Below, in pieces: positions 31,972 to 39,767 of a stretch of 64,000 nucleotides of DNA (positions are counted from its first letter, which is position 1; every line of letters starts with the position of its first letter). Under the pieces are notes generated by a model. The model was given only the letters and a program-made list of their open reading frames with translations, searched no databases and had not been told where the DNA came from. Origin of the DNA: DATARH01 sp036008175 (GTDB lineage Bacteria; Pseudomonadota; Alphaproteobacteria; ATCC43930; CGMCC-115725); contig DASYOB010000004.1 of assembly GCA_036008175.1 (NCBI GenBank), forward strand, positions 3,736 to 67,735, given 5' to 3'. A program made the position numbers and the translations under genes.

Positions 31972-32660
31972 AACCGAAGCGGCAAGTCCGCGCGTTGCCT
32001 GCAGCGAGGCGGCTGGCTGCGGCTGAAGCGCCGCAATTCGACGCTGCCTTCCGTACCAAGCTCCATGCTCTCCTCGCCTGGCGCCGAGATGTGCGCCGCT
32101 TCCGCCGCGAGCCCTTGCCCGACGGGGCGATCGAGCGGCTGGTCGCGTTCGCCTCTCTGGCGCCATCGGTCGGGCTGAGCCAGCCCTGGCGCTTCGTGCT
32201 GGTCGAGACGGCGGCGCGCCGGGAGGCAATTCGCGAAGATTTCTCGCGCTGCAATGCCGCCGCGCTGGCTGCGCAGGCGCCGGAGCGCACGCGCGTATAC
32301 GCCCGGCTGAAACTCGCCGGGTTAGACGAGGCGCCATGCCAGCTTGCCGTGTTCGCCGACCATGCGACCAATCAGGGCCACGCGCTCGGCCGGCGCACGA
32401 TGCCCGAAACGATCGAGTATTCCGCCGTCATGGCGGCGCACACGCTCTGGCTGGCCGCCCGGGCCGACGGCATCGGCATGGGATGGGTATCGATACTGGA
32501 TCCGACTGCCGTTACGGCAGCCCTCGACGTGCCACCCGAGTGGCGGCTGATCGGCTATTTCTGCTTGGGTTATGCCGAAGGGGACGACACCGTCCCCGCG
32601 TTGGAGCGGGCCGTCTGGGAACGCCGTCGGTCAGCAGCGGAATTTCTGTTCCGGCGATAG
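31965..32660 (+). CDS. bluB: 5,6-dimethylbenzimidazole synthase (BluB), nitroreductase fold
   Basis: Oxygen-dependent fragmentation of reduced FMN to the lower ligand of vitamin B12. The 231 residues have BluB features: AWRRDVRRFRREPLPDGAIE (FMN phosphate site), LAPSVGLSQPWRFVLVE, QAPERTRVYARLKLAGLDEA, CQLAVFADHATNQGHALGRR, SAVMAAHTLWLAARADGIGM and GWVSILDP. The start is a GTG overlapping the glycosyltransferase stop, so the two genes are coupled although functionally unrelated. No other cobalamin synthesis gene is in view; meaB, whose target enzyme uses B12, lies 5 kb away. Confidence 0.93.
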   Translation: MLKPKRQVRALPAARRLAAAEAPQFDAAFRTKLHALLAWRRDVRRFRREPLPDGAIERLVAFASLAPSVGLSQPWRFVLVETAARREAIREDFSRCNAAALAAQAPERTRVYARLKLAGLDEAPCQLAVFADHATNQGHALGRRTMPETIEYSAVMAAHTLWLAARADGIGMGWVSILDPTAVTAALDVPPEWRLIGYFCLGYAEGDDTVPALERAVWERRRSAAEFLFRR

Positions 32661-32766
32661 CGCAGTCGCCGGCCCGAGACGCCTCGGGCCTAGCGCTTGC
32701 CGGACAACAACGTTTTGCGATTGCGCCATGCGTGCGACTGACTGCCGCAGCACGACGCAATGCAAA

Positions 32767-32934
32767 TTACATATCGCTCGAGACCGAATTGAAGGTCGCG
32801 GTCAGGCTGCTACCCACCGCATTAAAGGCGGCAATCGCGGCGACCGCGATCAGGGCGGCGATAAGACCGTACTCAATCGCGGTCGCGCCGCTGTCATCGC
32901 GGAGCAGGCAAGCAACACAGTTAAAGAGACGCAT
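32767..32934 (-). CDS. Flp/Fap-type pilin, 55 residues
   Basis: A short gene read on the minus strand from ATG 32934–32932 to TAA 32769–32767, with GGGAG twelve bases upstream. The protein begins MRLFNCVACLLRDDSGATAI and continues EYGLIAALIAVAAIAAFNAV, ending SSDM. This is the Flp signature: a short positive leader, prepilin-peptidase cleavage after Gly16, a Glu at +5, Tyr at +6, and a hydrophobic assembly helix. It should be processed by a TadV/CpaA-type peptidase. No tad/cpa secretion genes are nearby, so it is an orphan pilin gene. The Cys pair in the leader is unusual. Confidence 0.88.
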   Translation of the reverse strand: MRLFNCVACLLRDDSGATAIEYGLIAALIAVAAIAAFNAVGSSLTATFNSVSSDM

Positions 32935-33311
32935 CGGTTTTCTCCCAGGCCGTGTGGACGGGACAAGAAAACACCAGTCAGGTTAAGGCCAGGTTAAATC
33001 GAGCTTTGGTATTTCAAAAATTTCTCGGCCCGTCCCTTTGGTTACGATGACTTTTGCTAATGATATGTAATGCGGAGGTATTGATGTGCCGGATAGCAAC
33101 AATTTTCATTAATTCTGTGATATCCCTGCTTCGGGCAGAAGCCCTGCTGAGGCAGAAAATTGGCGCGATCTAGCCTCTATCCGGGATCGCTTTCCAAACC
33201 CGCGGTTATGCGAAGTCGTCGAACGGCAGGACGATACAATCGTTGATCGAACTCGCCGGCGGCGATCGGCTCTTGTTCGGTGCGGCTCCCGCGCGATATC
33301 AACAGCCCTAA
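32935..33311. other. Intergenic region upstream of the Flp pilin and MFS genes
   Basis: Divergent promoter region of 377 bases, clearly less GC-rich between 33000 and 33165. CAGGTTAA occurs twice (32979–32986 and 32990–32997), eleven bases apart, about one DNA turn, placed for control of the pilin gene. A 29-codon reading frame at 33084–33173 (MCRIATIFINSVISLLRAEA…) has a strong ribosome site, GGAGG at 33074–33078, and could be a small peptide or a leader; there is no other support for it. Confidence 0.4.
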
Positions 33312-34517
33312 ATGCCGATCCTCTTCCTCATCGTCTTCATCGACCTCGTCGGGTTTGGCCTGGTCATCCCTTTGTTGCCTTTTTACGCGGAGCGCTTTGG
33401 CGCCTCGCCGGTGCAGATGACCTTGCTGTTTGCCGTCTATTCGCTGATGTCCATGCTGGCGGCGCCGCTTTGGGGACGGCTGAGCGACGGCATCGGCCGC
33501 CGCTCGGTGCTGATGGCGAGCATGGCGGCGGCGGCGCTTGCTTATCTATGGCTCGGCTTCGCCACGCAATTGTGGATGGTGTTCGCGGCGCGCGCCTTTG
33601 CCGGCGCCTGCGCCGGCAACATTGCCGCGGCACAAGCCTACATCGCCGACGTGACGCCACCGGAGAAGCGTGCGCGGGGCATGGGCATGATCGGCGCCGC
33701 CTTCGGCCTTGGCTTCATCGTCGGTCCGGTGATCGGCGGCATCGTCGCCGGCAGCGATCTCAAGACCGCCGATCTCCAAACGCCGGGCCTGATCGCCGCC
33801 GCGCTTTCTGGCACTGCTCTGCTCGGCGTCGTCTTCTTGTTGCGGGAAAGCCTTTCACCAACAGCACGCCGGGAACCGCGCAGCCGGGTCGCCGCGCTGC
33901 GCGATGCGATCGGCCAGGCGACGCTCGGCCGGCTGCTGGCGGTGTTCTTCCTCGTCATCCTGGCCTTTTCGGGGATGGAGACGACATTTGCCTGGTGGGC
34001 GATCGACCAGTTCGGCTGGGGTCCGCGCCCGATCGGCTTCGTCTTCTTCTATGTCGGCCTCTTGTCGGCGGCGATGCAGGGCGGTTTGATCGGGCCGCTG
34101 ACCCGGCGCTTCGGCGAGGAGCGGTTGATGCTCGGTGGGCTCGTGCTGATCGCGCTTGGCCTGTTGGTGTTGACCTTCGTTCGCGCAGTGCCGCTACTGG
34201 TCGTGGCGCTGACCCTGTTGGCACTCGGCATGGGCGCGATGCAGCCGACCCTGAACAGTCTGATTTCGCGCCGCGCCCCACCCGAGCAACAGGGCGAGGT
34301 CCTGGGCGTCGCCCAATCCGTCGGCGCCTTTGCACGCGTGCTGGGCCCGATCGTCGCCGGCGCACTGTTTTCTAGTCTTGGACCCGGCAGCCCGTTCCTG
34401 TGGGGAGCGCTCCTAGTTTTGCTCGCGCTGCTGACCGGCTGGCGTCTGCTGAGCCAGCTTGCGCCGCCTCAGCCCGCCGGCGCGCCGCACCCGCAGCCGC
34501 CAGGGCCGGCGGAGTGA
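33312..34517 (+). CDS. MFS drug exporter, TetA-like
   Basis: A 401-residue major facilitator with 12 transmembrane helices. IVFIDLVGFGLVIPLLPFYA starts helix 1; the antiporter motifs GRLSDGIGRRSVL (loop 2–3, motif A) and GAAFGLGFIVGPVIGG (helix 5, motif C) define the drug:H+ antiporter (12-helix) group including TetA. Tetracycline export is one possibility but cannot be assumed. It overlaps the following ABC exporter by four bases (GTGA), so both are made together. Confidence 0.9.
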   Translation: MPILFLIVFIDLVGFGLVIPLLPFYAERFGASPVQMTLLFAVYSLMSMLAAPLWGRLSDGIGRRSVLMASMAAAALAYLWLGFATQLWMVFAARAFAGACAGNIAAAQAYIADVTPPEKRARGMGMIGAAFGLGFIVGPVIGGIVAGSDLKTADLQTPGLIAAALSGTALLGVVFLLRESLSPTARREPRSRVAALRDAIGQATLGRLLAVFFLVILAFSGMETTFAWWAIDQFGWGPRPIGFVFFYVGLLSAAMQGGLIGPLTRRFGEERLMLGGLVLIALGLLVLTFVRAVPLLVVALTLLALGMGAMQPTLNSLISRRAPPEQQGEVLGVAQSVGAFARVLGPIVAGALFSSLGPGSPFLWGALLVLLALLTGWRLLSQLAPPQPAGAPHPQPPGPAE

Positions 34518-36385
34518 GTCCGCACAGTCCCCGCATCGTCGGACGGTCGTCGATTTCCGGTCTGCCCGAGCCGGAGGAGCGGCTCCGCGAGGGATTGCGC
34601 GCGCTGAAGGGACTTGCTCCCTATCTCTGGCCGCGCGATTCGCTCGAGCTTCGTGTCCGCGTGATCCTGGCTGTGGCGTTCCTGGTCGCGGCCAAGCTCA
34701 TCAATATTGGCATTCCGCTCCTGTACAAGCAGGCGGTCGATGCGCTCTCGGGGGATCATCCCGCCATCATCGCCGTGCCGGTTGCGACGATCCTCGGCTA
34801 TGGGCTGGCGCGCGTCTTGGCGCAGGGCTTTAACGAACTGCGTGACGGGGTCTTCGCCAAGGTGGCGCAGCGGGCAGTCCGACAGATCGCGCTGTCGGCC
34901 TTCCGCCACATCCATGCGCTGTCGTTGCGCTTTCATCTTGAGCGGCGCACCGGGGGCCTAGCGCGTGCGGTCGAGCGCGGCACAGCGGGGATCGAGTTTC
35001 TGCTGTCGTTTATGCTATTCAATGTCGTGCCGACGCTGCTCGAGATCCTTCTCGTCTGCGGCATCCTGTGGCGTCTTTACGATTGGACTTTTGCCGCGGT
35101 GACCCTGGCGACGATCGCCACCTATGTCACCTTCACCTTCCTCGTAACCGACTGGCGCATCCGCTTCCGGCGCGAGATGAACACGCGCAACAGCGAAGCC
35201 AATACGAAAGCGGTGGACAGCCTATTGAATTACGAGACGGTCAAGTATTTCGCCAACGAAGCGCACGAGGCCGAGCGCTACGACCGGGCGCTGCACGCCT
35301 ACGAGCGCGCCGCGGTCAGGAGCGAGACGACGCTGGCGATGCTGAATGTCGGTCAGGGTGTGATCGTCTCCTCCGGCCTGATCGGGATGATGATCCTTGC
35401 CGGCCAGGGGGTCGCGGCAGGGCGCATGACCGTCGGCGACTTCGTGCTGGTCAACACCTATCTGATCCAGCTCTACACGCCCCTCAATTTCCTCGGCATG
35501 GTCTACCGCAACATCAAGCAATCGCTGACCGATCTCGAGCAGATGATGTCACTATTGAAGATCCGGCCAGAGATCGAGGATCGGCCGAATGCGCCCGCGC
35601 TCACCGTCCGACGCGGCTCGGTCGCGTTTCGCAACGTTGATTTCCGCTACGATCCGCGGCGCCGGATCCTCGGCGACATCGATTTTGAGATCCCGCCCGG
35701 CGCCAGCCTGGCGATCGTTGGTCCGAGCGGTGCCGGCAAGTCGACGATCGCGCGTCTCCTGTTCCGCTTCTACGACGTCGATGGCGGGGCGATCGAGATC
35801 GACGGCCAGGACATTCGCGACGTGACGCAGGACAGCCTCCGGCGCGCAATCGGCGTCGTGCCGCAGGACACGGTGCTGTTCAACGACACGATTTTCTACA
35901 ACATCGCCTATGGCCACCCCGGTGCGAGCCGCGAGGAGGTCGAGGATGCGGCCCGGCTCGCCCGCATTCACGATTTCGTCGCCAGTCTGCCCGATGGCTA
36001 CGAGACCATGGTCGGCGAGCGCGGCCTCAAATTATCTGGTGGCGAGAAGCAGCGCGTCGCGATCGCGCGGGTCATCCTGAAGGGACCGCAGATCCTAATC
36101 TTTGACGAGGCGACCTCGGCGCTCGACACCAAGACCGAGCGGGAGATCCAGGCGAGCCTCGCCGAAGTCGCGACCGACCGCACCACACTGGTCATCGCCC
36201 ACCGGCTGTCGACCGTTATCGATGCGGACGAGATTTTGGTGCTCGACCACGGCCGGATCGTCGAGCGCGGCCATCATCGCGATCTGCTCGCCCGCAGCGG
36301 CGTCTACGCTGCGATGTGGGCGCGGCAGCAGGAGGCGGCGCTTCGCGAGGCGGCCCAACTCGGGCAGACATTGGCAGCGAACTGA
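34514..36385 (+). CDS. atm1: Atm1-type ABC exporter (half-transporter, TMD–NBD fusion)
   Basis: A homodimeric inner-membrane exporter; bacterial Atm1 relatives move glutathione-metal or glutathione-sulfur compounds and help heavy-metal tolerance. From GTG 34514 it has 623 residues: six helices (about 50–340), with the Atm1-typical NSEANTKAVDSLLNYETVKY and FANEAHEAERYDRAL, then the ATPase with Walker A GPSGAGKST, signature LSGGEKQRVAIARVI, Walker B ILIFDEATSALDT and H-loop IAHRLST. YTPLNFLGMVYRNIKQSLTD is also characteristic of the Atm1/HMT1 group. Confidence 0.92.
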   Translation: MSPHSPRIVGRSSISGLPEPEERLREGLRALKGLAPYLWPRDSLELRVRVILAVAFLVAAKLINIGIPLLYKQAVDALSGDHPAIIAVPVATILGYGLARVLAQGFNELRDGVFAKVAQRAVRQIALSAFRHIHALSLRFHLERRTGGLARAVERGTAGIEFLLSFMLFNVVPTLLEILLVCGILWRLYDWTFAAVTLATIATYVTFTFLVTDWRIRFRREMNTRNSEANTKAVDSLLNYETVKYFANEAHEAERYDRALHAYERAAVRSETTLAMLNVGQGVIVSSGLIGMMILAGQGVAAGRMTVGDFVLVNTYLIQLYTPLNFLGMVYRNIKQSLTDLEQMMSLLKIRPEIEDRPNAPALTVRRGSVAFRNVDFRYDPRRRILGDIDFEIPPGASLAIVGPSGAGKSTIARLLFRFYDVDGGAIEIDGQDIRDVTQDSLRRAIGVVPQDTVLFNDTIFYNIAYGHPGASREEVEDAARLARIHDFVASLPDGYETMVGERGLKLSGGEKQRVAIARVILKGPQILIFDEATSALDTKTEREIQASLAEVATDRTTLVIAHRLSTVIDADEILVLDHGRIVERGHHRDLLARSGVYAAMWARQQEAALREAAQLGQTLAAN

Positions 36386-36548
36386 ACAATGCTAGATGCG
36401 CGCGCCGCGCGCTTCGGGTAACTTTCCCCTTGGCACGGCTGTTTACAGGAAACCGGCGCTCCGCCCGGCAACTTCTTGGGGAGAGGTGCCCAGCTCGCGA
36501 TCCAGCCGTGGCAATGCGACGGGGGTATCGGGCGGTGCCGCTGATTTG

Positions 36549-36962
36549 ATGAATCGAATCTGCAGGATACTCGTCGTTGAGGACGACGATTCGGTGCGTG
36601 CGCTGCTCGGCAACGTTTTGGAACACGAGGGGTACGACTTCGCGCTGGCGAGCAGTGCGGCCGAAATGCGCCAGGCGCTCGAGCGCGAGGAATACGATGT
36701 GGCAATCATCGATATATCGCTGCGCGGCGGCGAGGACGGCTTCGCCTTGGCCGAGATCGCCAATGAGAAGAGTTGCGGCATTATCTTGACAACCGGCGAC
36801 CCGCAGCAGCGTGCCCGGCTTGAGGCAAGCGGTCGACGCCACCTATTGAAGCCATTTCGGATGCTGGACTTGACCGCACTCGTCGATCTGGTGCTGAAGG
36901 ACACGGCGGCACTCTGCGTTCCGCGCCGGCCGCCCGATTCGCCCCTCCCGGCCCGAGCCTGA
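36549..36962 (+). CDS. Stand-alone response-regulator receiver protein
   Basis: A 137-residue single receiver domain. Acidic pair in RILVVEDDDSVRALLGNVLE, phosphoacceptor Asp in VAIIDISLRGGEDGFA, Thr in GIILTTGDPQQRARL and Lys in HLLKPFRMLDL are present, so it should be phosphorylatable. A Pro-rich tail of about 20 residues follows. It has no DNA-binding domain and no adjacent kinase, so its partner must be encoded elsewhere. RGGEDGFALAE resembles receivers linked to hybrid histidine kinases in alphaproteobacteria. Confidence 0.88.
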   Translation: MNRICRILVVEDDDSVRALLGNVLEHEGYDFALASSAAEMRQALEREEYDVAIIDISLRGGEDGFALAEIANEKSCGIILTTGDPQQRARLEASGRRHLLKPFRMLDLTALVDLVLKDTAALCVPRRPPDSPLPARA

Positions 36963-37000
36963 GCCGCTCCGGCGCGGGCGAGGCACGGCATACATGCTAG

Positions 37001-37984
37001 ATGGATTCCGCTGACAGGCTTGCCGCCGCCCTCAAGGATGGCGATCGGCGAGCCCTCGCCCGTGCCGTTACGCTCGTCGAGTCGACCCGGCCCGATCACC
37101 GCCGCGAAGCCGAGCGGCTGATCGACATGATCCTCCCCGCGACCGGCGGCGCCACGCGGATCGGCATTTCCGGCCCGCCCGGCGCCGGTAAATCGAGCTT
37201 TATCGAGCGGTTCGGCCTCGACGGCATCGAGCAAGGACACCGCATCGCGGTGCTTGCCGTCGATCCGGGCTCGAAGCGCGGCGGCGGCGCCATTCTCGGC
37301 GATAAGACGCGCATGGCCGAGCTGGCGCGTGCGCCGGCGGCGTTCATCCGCCCTTCGTCGGCGGGGGCACAAACCGGCGGAGTCGCGCGGCGGACCCGCG
37401 AGGCGATTCTCGTCTGCGAGGCGGCCGGGTTCGATACGGTGCTGGTCGAGACGGTCGGCGCCGGCCAGGCCGAGACCACAGTCGCCGAGTTGGTCGACAT
37501 GTTCCTGTTGATCCTGCCGCCCGCCGCCGGCGACGAGCTGCAAGGGATAAAGCGCGGCATTGTCGAATTGGCCGATCTCGTGCTGATCAACAAGGCGGAC
37601 GGCGCGCTGAAAGAGCATGCGAAGCACGCCGCCGCCGAATACGCCAACGCGTTGCGTCTCATTCGCCCAGCCAATCCCGAATGGCCGGTCCCGGTGCGCG
37701 CGATCTCGGCCCTGACCGGGAGCGGCATTGCGGGCGTGTCGGACGATGTCGGGCGGTTTCGCGCGGCACTCGAAGCCAGCGGCGCCTGGACGCGACGCCG
37801 CACCCAACAGGCGCGCGCGGCGCTCTGGACTGAGATCGGCGACAATCTTCTCGAACGCTTTCGTACCGCCCCGGCCATAGCCGCGCGCCTCCCCGAGATC
37901 GAGCATGAGGTCACCGCCGGCCGCCGCACGCCTGCTGCCGCGGCACGGCTGCTGCTGGCAGCGTTTTTGGCCGAGCGGGATTAG
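37001..37984 (+). CDS. meaB: Methylmalonyl-CoA mutase-associated GTPase (MeaB/ArgK)
   Basis: A G3E-family GTPase that protects and gates B12 loading of methylmalonyl-CoA mutase or related acyl-CoA mutases. The 327 residues contain Walker A GISGPPGAGKSSFIE, the switch region VDPGSKRGGGAILGDKTRM (with the usual S-S-x-x-S/T pattern changed to SKRGGG), FIRPSSAGAQTGGVARRTRE, FDTVLVETVGAGQAET and the guanine motif LINKADG. The C-terminal dimerisation arm is present. The mutase genes are not in this window. B12 ligand synthesis is represented by bluB 5 kb upstream. Confidence 0.94.
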   Translation: MDSADRLAAALKDGDRRALARAVTLVESTRPDHRREAERLIDMILPATGGATRIGISGPPGAGKSSFIERFGLDGIEQGHRIAVLAVDPGSKRGGGAILGDKTRMAELARAPAAFIRPSSAGAQTGGVARRTREAILVCEAAGFDTVLVETVGAGQAETTVAELVDMFLLILPPAAGDELQGIKRGIVELADLVLINKADGALKEHAKHAAAEYANALRLIRPANPEWPVPVRAISALTGSGIAGVSDDVGRFRAALEASGAWTRRRTQQARAALWTEIGDNLLERFRTAPAIAARLPEIEHEVTAGRRTPAAAARLLLAAFLAERD

Positions 37985-37989
37985 CCACG

Positions 37990-38436
37990 GTGCAGAGCCT
38001 CTTCTCTTTCGCCCGTCGCCACGCCGTTGTCACGGCCATGTTGCTTGCCACTCTGTCGATGAGCATTGGCCCGGCGGCAGGTTTCGACCTGTTCGCCCAG
38101 CATCAAGTCACGGTGCAGTTCGCCACACAGAACGGCAAGCCGTTGGCGAATGCGGAGGTGCGCGTCTTCGCGCCGGGCCAGCCGAACCGCCCGGCGCTGA
38201 CCGGCCATACCGACAGCGAGGGCAAATTCGAGTTCGGCGCCGACCGCGACGGCTTCTGGAGCGCCGAAGCGCGGTCCGGCGACGAGATTGCGCGGGTCAT
38301 GATCCGGGTCGGCAGCAACGAGCCGCAAAAGGACGAGCCGCTGTCGCCATACTGGGTGATCGGCGGTCTCGTCCTGTTACTGATCCTGGCCTTCTGCTTT
38401 CGCATCCTGCGCACCCGCGCCCGACGGCTGCGTTGA
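37990..38436 (+). CDS. Exported single-pass protein with carboxypeptidase-regulatory-like domain
   Basis: A 148-residue protein from GTG 37990, six bases after meaB. Residues 1–31 form a signal peptide (VVTAMLLATLSMSIGPAAG). Residues 38–100 (VTVQFATQNGKPLANAEVRV, GHTDSEGKFEFGADRDGFWS) look like an Ig-like domain of the CbiL/NikL or carboxypeptidase-regulatory type. A C-terminal helix (YWVIGGLVLLLILAFCFRIL) followed by RTRARRLR anchors it in the membrane. It has the shape of the small-ligand nickel/cobalt uptake proteins, but no transporter is adjacent. Function unknown. Confidence 0.65.
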   Translation: MQSLFSFARRHAVVTAMLLATLSMSIGPAAGFDLFAQHQVTVQFATQNGKPLANAEVRVFAPGQPNRPALTGHTDSEGKFEFGADRDGFWSAEARSGDEIARVMIRVGSNEPQKDEPLSPYWVIGGLVLLLILAFCFRILRTRARRLR

Positions 38437-38453
38437 CGGGCGCTTGCGACCGA

Positions 38454-38798
38454 TCAGTAGGGGGGCGGCGGCGGGACATAGGCGCCCGGCGGCGGCGCGC
38501 CGTAGCCGCCGCCATAGCCTGGCGGCGGCGGATAATAGGCCTGCGGCGGATAGCCCGGCGGAGGCGGAGGCGGTGTCGTTGCCGCACCTGTCAGGGCACC
38601 GACCCCACCGCCGATCGCGGCGCCAAGCGCCGCGCCGTGCCCGCCCCCTGCGGCGGCGCCGATCGCCGCACCGGTGGCGGCGCCGAGCAGGCCGCCGCCA
38701 ATCGTGCGCTGCGCCGGGTCATAGGGATCGGTGCAGGCCGACAGACCGAGGATCAGCGTCAGCCCCAACGCGCCGCCGGTCGTCGCTCGTATGCTCAT
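38454..38798 (-). CDS. Glycine-zipper lipoprotein with proline/tyrosine-rich tail
   Basis: A 114-residue protein. The signal MSIRATTGGALGLTLILGLS ends at a lipobox, SAC, making Cys22 the lipidated residue. Residues 33–75 are a glycine zipper (GGGLLGAATGAAIGAAAGGG), which inserts in or lies along the outer membrane. The tail is low-complexity PPPPPGYPPQAYYPPPPGYG-like sequence. Glycine-zipper lipoproteins are common in alphaproteobacterial envelopes; the exact role is unknown. Confidence 0.8.
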   Translation of the reverse strand: MSIRATTGGALGLTLILGLSACTDPYDPAQRTIGGGLLGAATGAAIGAAAGGGHGAALGAAIGGGVGALTGAATTPPPPPPGYPPQAYYPPPPGYGGGYGAPPPGAYVPPPPPY

Positions 38799-38887
38799 GT
38801 TTGCGTTTCCCCGCCTCTGCTGCAGTTAACTTAATACGCGAATATGCCGGAGCGTGTCCCCGCGACACCATTACTCCTGCACGCGCC

Positions 38888-39727
38888 TCAGGCGCTTGCC
38901 AAAGCCGGATGCTTCCAGCCGAGCCAGTCGCAGACAGCACGGCCCATGACCAGCCCCTGGTCGCGGCCTTTCAGCCAGGGCAGCTCCTCGGTGAACATCG
39001 TCACACATTGGCGATAGCTGCACGGCATGCGGGTGATGTCGGTTCCCCAGAAGCAGCGCTGCGGCCCAAACGCGTCGAAGATCTGCTTCAGATAACCGTG
39101 AATGTTTTTGTACGGATAGGGCGCGCTCGAATAGCTCGGCGCTCCCGACATCTTGATAGCGACATTGGGGAGCTTCGCAAGCGCCAGCGTGTCCGGTAAA
39201 TCCGCCCAGGCCGCGTCGTCCGTGCCGCCGCCGCCGCCGCCGTGGCGGCCGAGGTGGTCGATGTGGATCTTGAGACCGGGATGGCTCGCGGCGATCTTGC
39301 CGAATTCCTTCATGTGGCCGCCGGCGAGCAGCCCGACCGGATAGCCCTGCTTTTCGCAAGCGCTCCAGAACCATTCGAGCGACCCGTCGCTCCAATACCG
39401 CTTTTGGTGCGGCTGATTGAACGTGAAGCGGAAGCCGAGCATCCCCGGCCGTGCGCGCCAGTTGCGGACGATCTCCTCCTTGTTTGGCGCCTCGAGGTCG
39501 AAATGGCCGAGGATGCAGAACTTGTCCGGATGCGATTTGACCGCCTCGACCGCCTGGACATTGACCGCCTCGCCCAGAGATGACGGCGGATGCAGCACCG
39601 CGGCGTCGACCCCGGCCTCTTTCATCTCGGCCAGCGCGTCATTGACGTCATAGGTCGGGATCTGCCGGTGATGCGCCGACATCTTGCCGTTTTCCCAAAT
39701 GTGGATCTGCGAATCGACGATCAGCAT
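38888..39727 (-). CDS. Amidohydrolase family 2 metal-dependent hydrolase
   Basis: A 279-residue TIM-barrel hydrolase of the amidohydrolase_2 (ACMSD/TIM-barrel lactonase) group. DSQIHIWE at the N-terminus corresponds to the DxHxH-type metal site, with the first His replaced by Gln (SQIHIW); KIHIDHLGRHGGG provides the later His residues and CFWGTDITRMPCSYRQCV the conserved Asp in FGSD-like context. Known relatives act on dicarboxylic lactones, salicylates or uracil products. It lies 41 bases downstream of sdhB on the same strand but is not known to be functionally linked. Confidence 0.85.
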   Translation of the reverse strand: MLIVDSQIHIWENGKMSAHHRQIPTYDVNDALAEMKEAGVDAAVLHPPSSLGEAVNVQAVEAVKSHPDKFCILGHFDLEAPNKEEIVRNWRARPGMLGFRFTFNQPHQKRYWSDGSLEWFWSACEKQGYPVGLLAGGHMKEFGKIAASHPGLKIHIDHLGRHGGGGGGTDDAAWADLPDTLALAKLPNVAIKMSGAPSYSSAPYPYKNIHGYLKQIFDAFGPQRCFWGTDITRMPCSYRQCVTMFTEELPWLKGRDQGLVMGRAVCDWLGWKHPALASA

Positions 39728-39767
39728 CGCTTCTCTCCCCTAGTTGAGGATCGGTTTTGAGCCGCAA

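Noticed and set aside
38454..38590. Proline-rich codon repeats as a separate tandem DNA repeat
   Set aside because: The repetition is the coding sequence of the Pro/Tyr/Gly-rich tail of the lipoprotein, without exact DNA periodicity.
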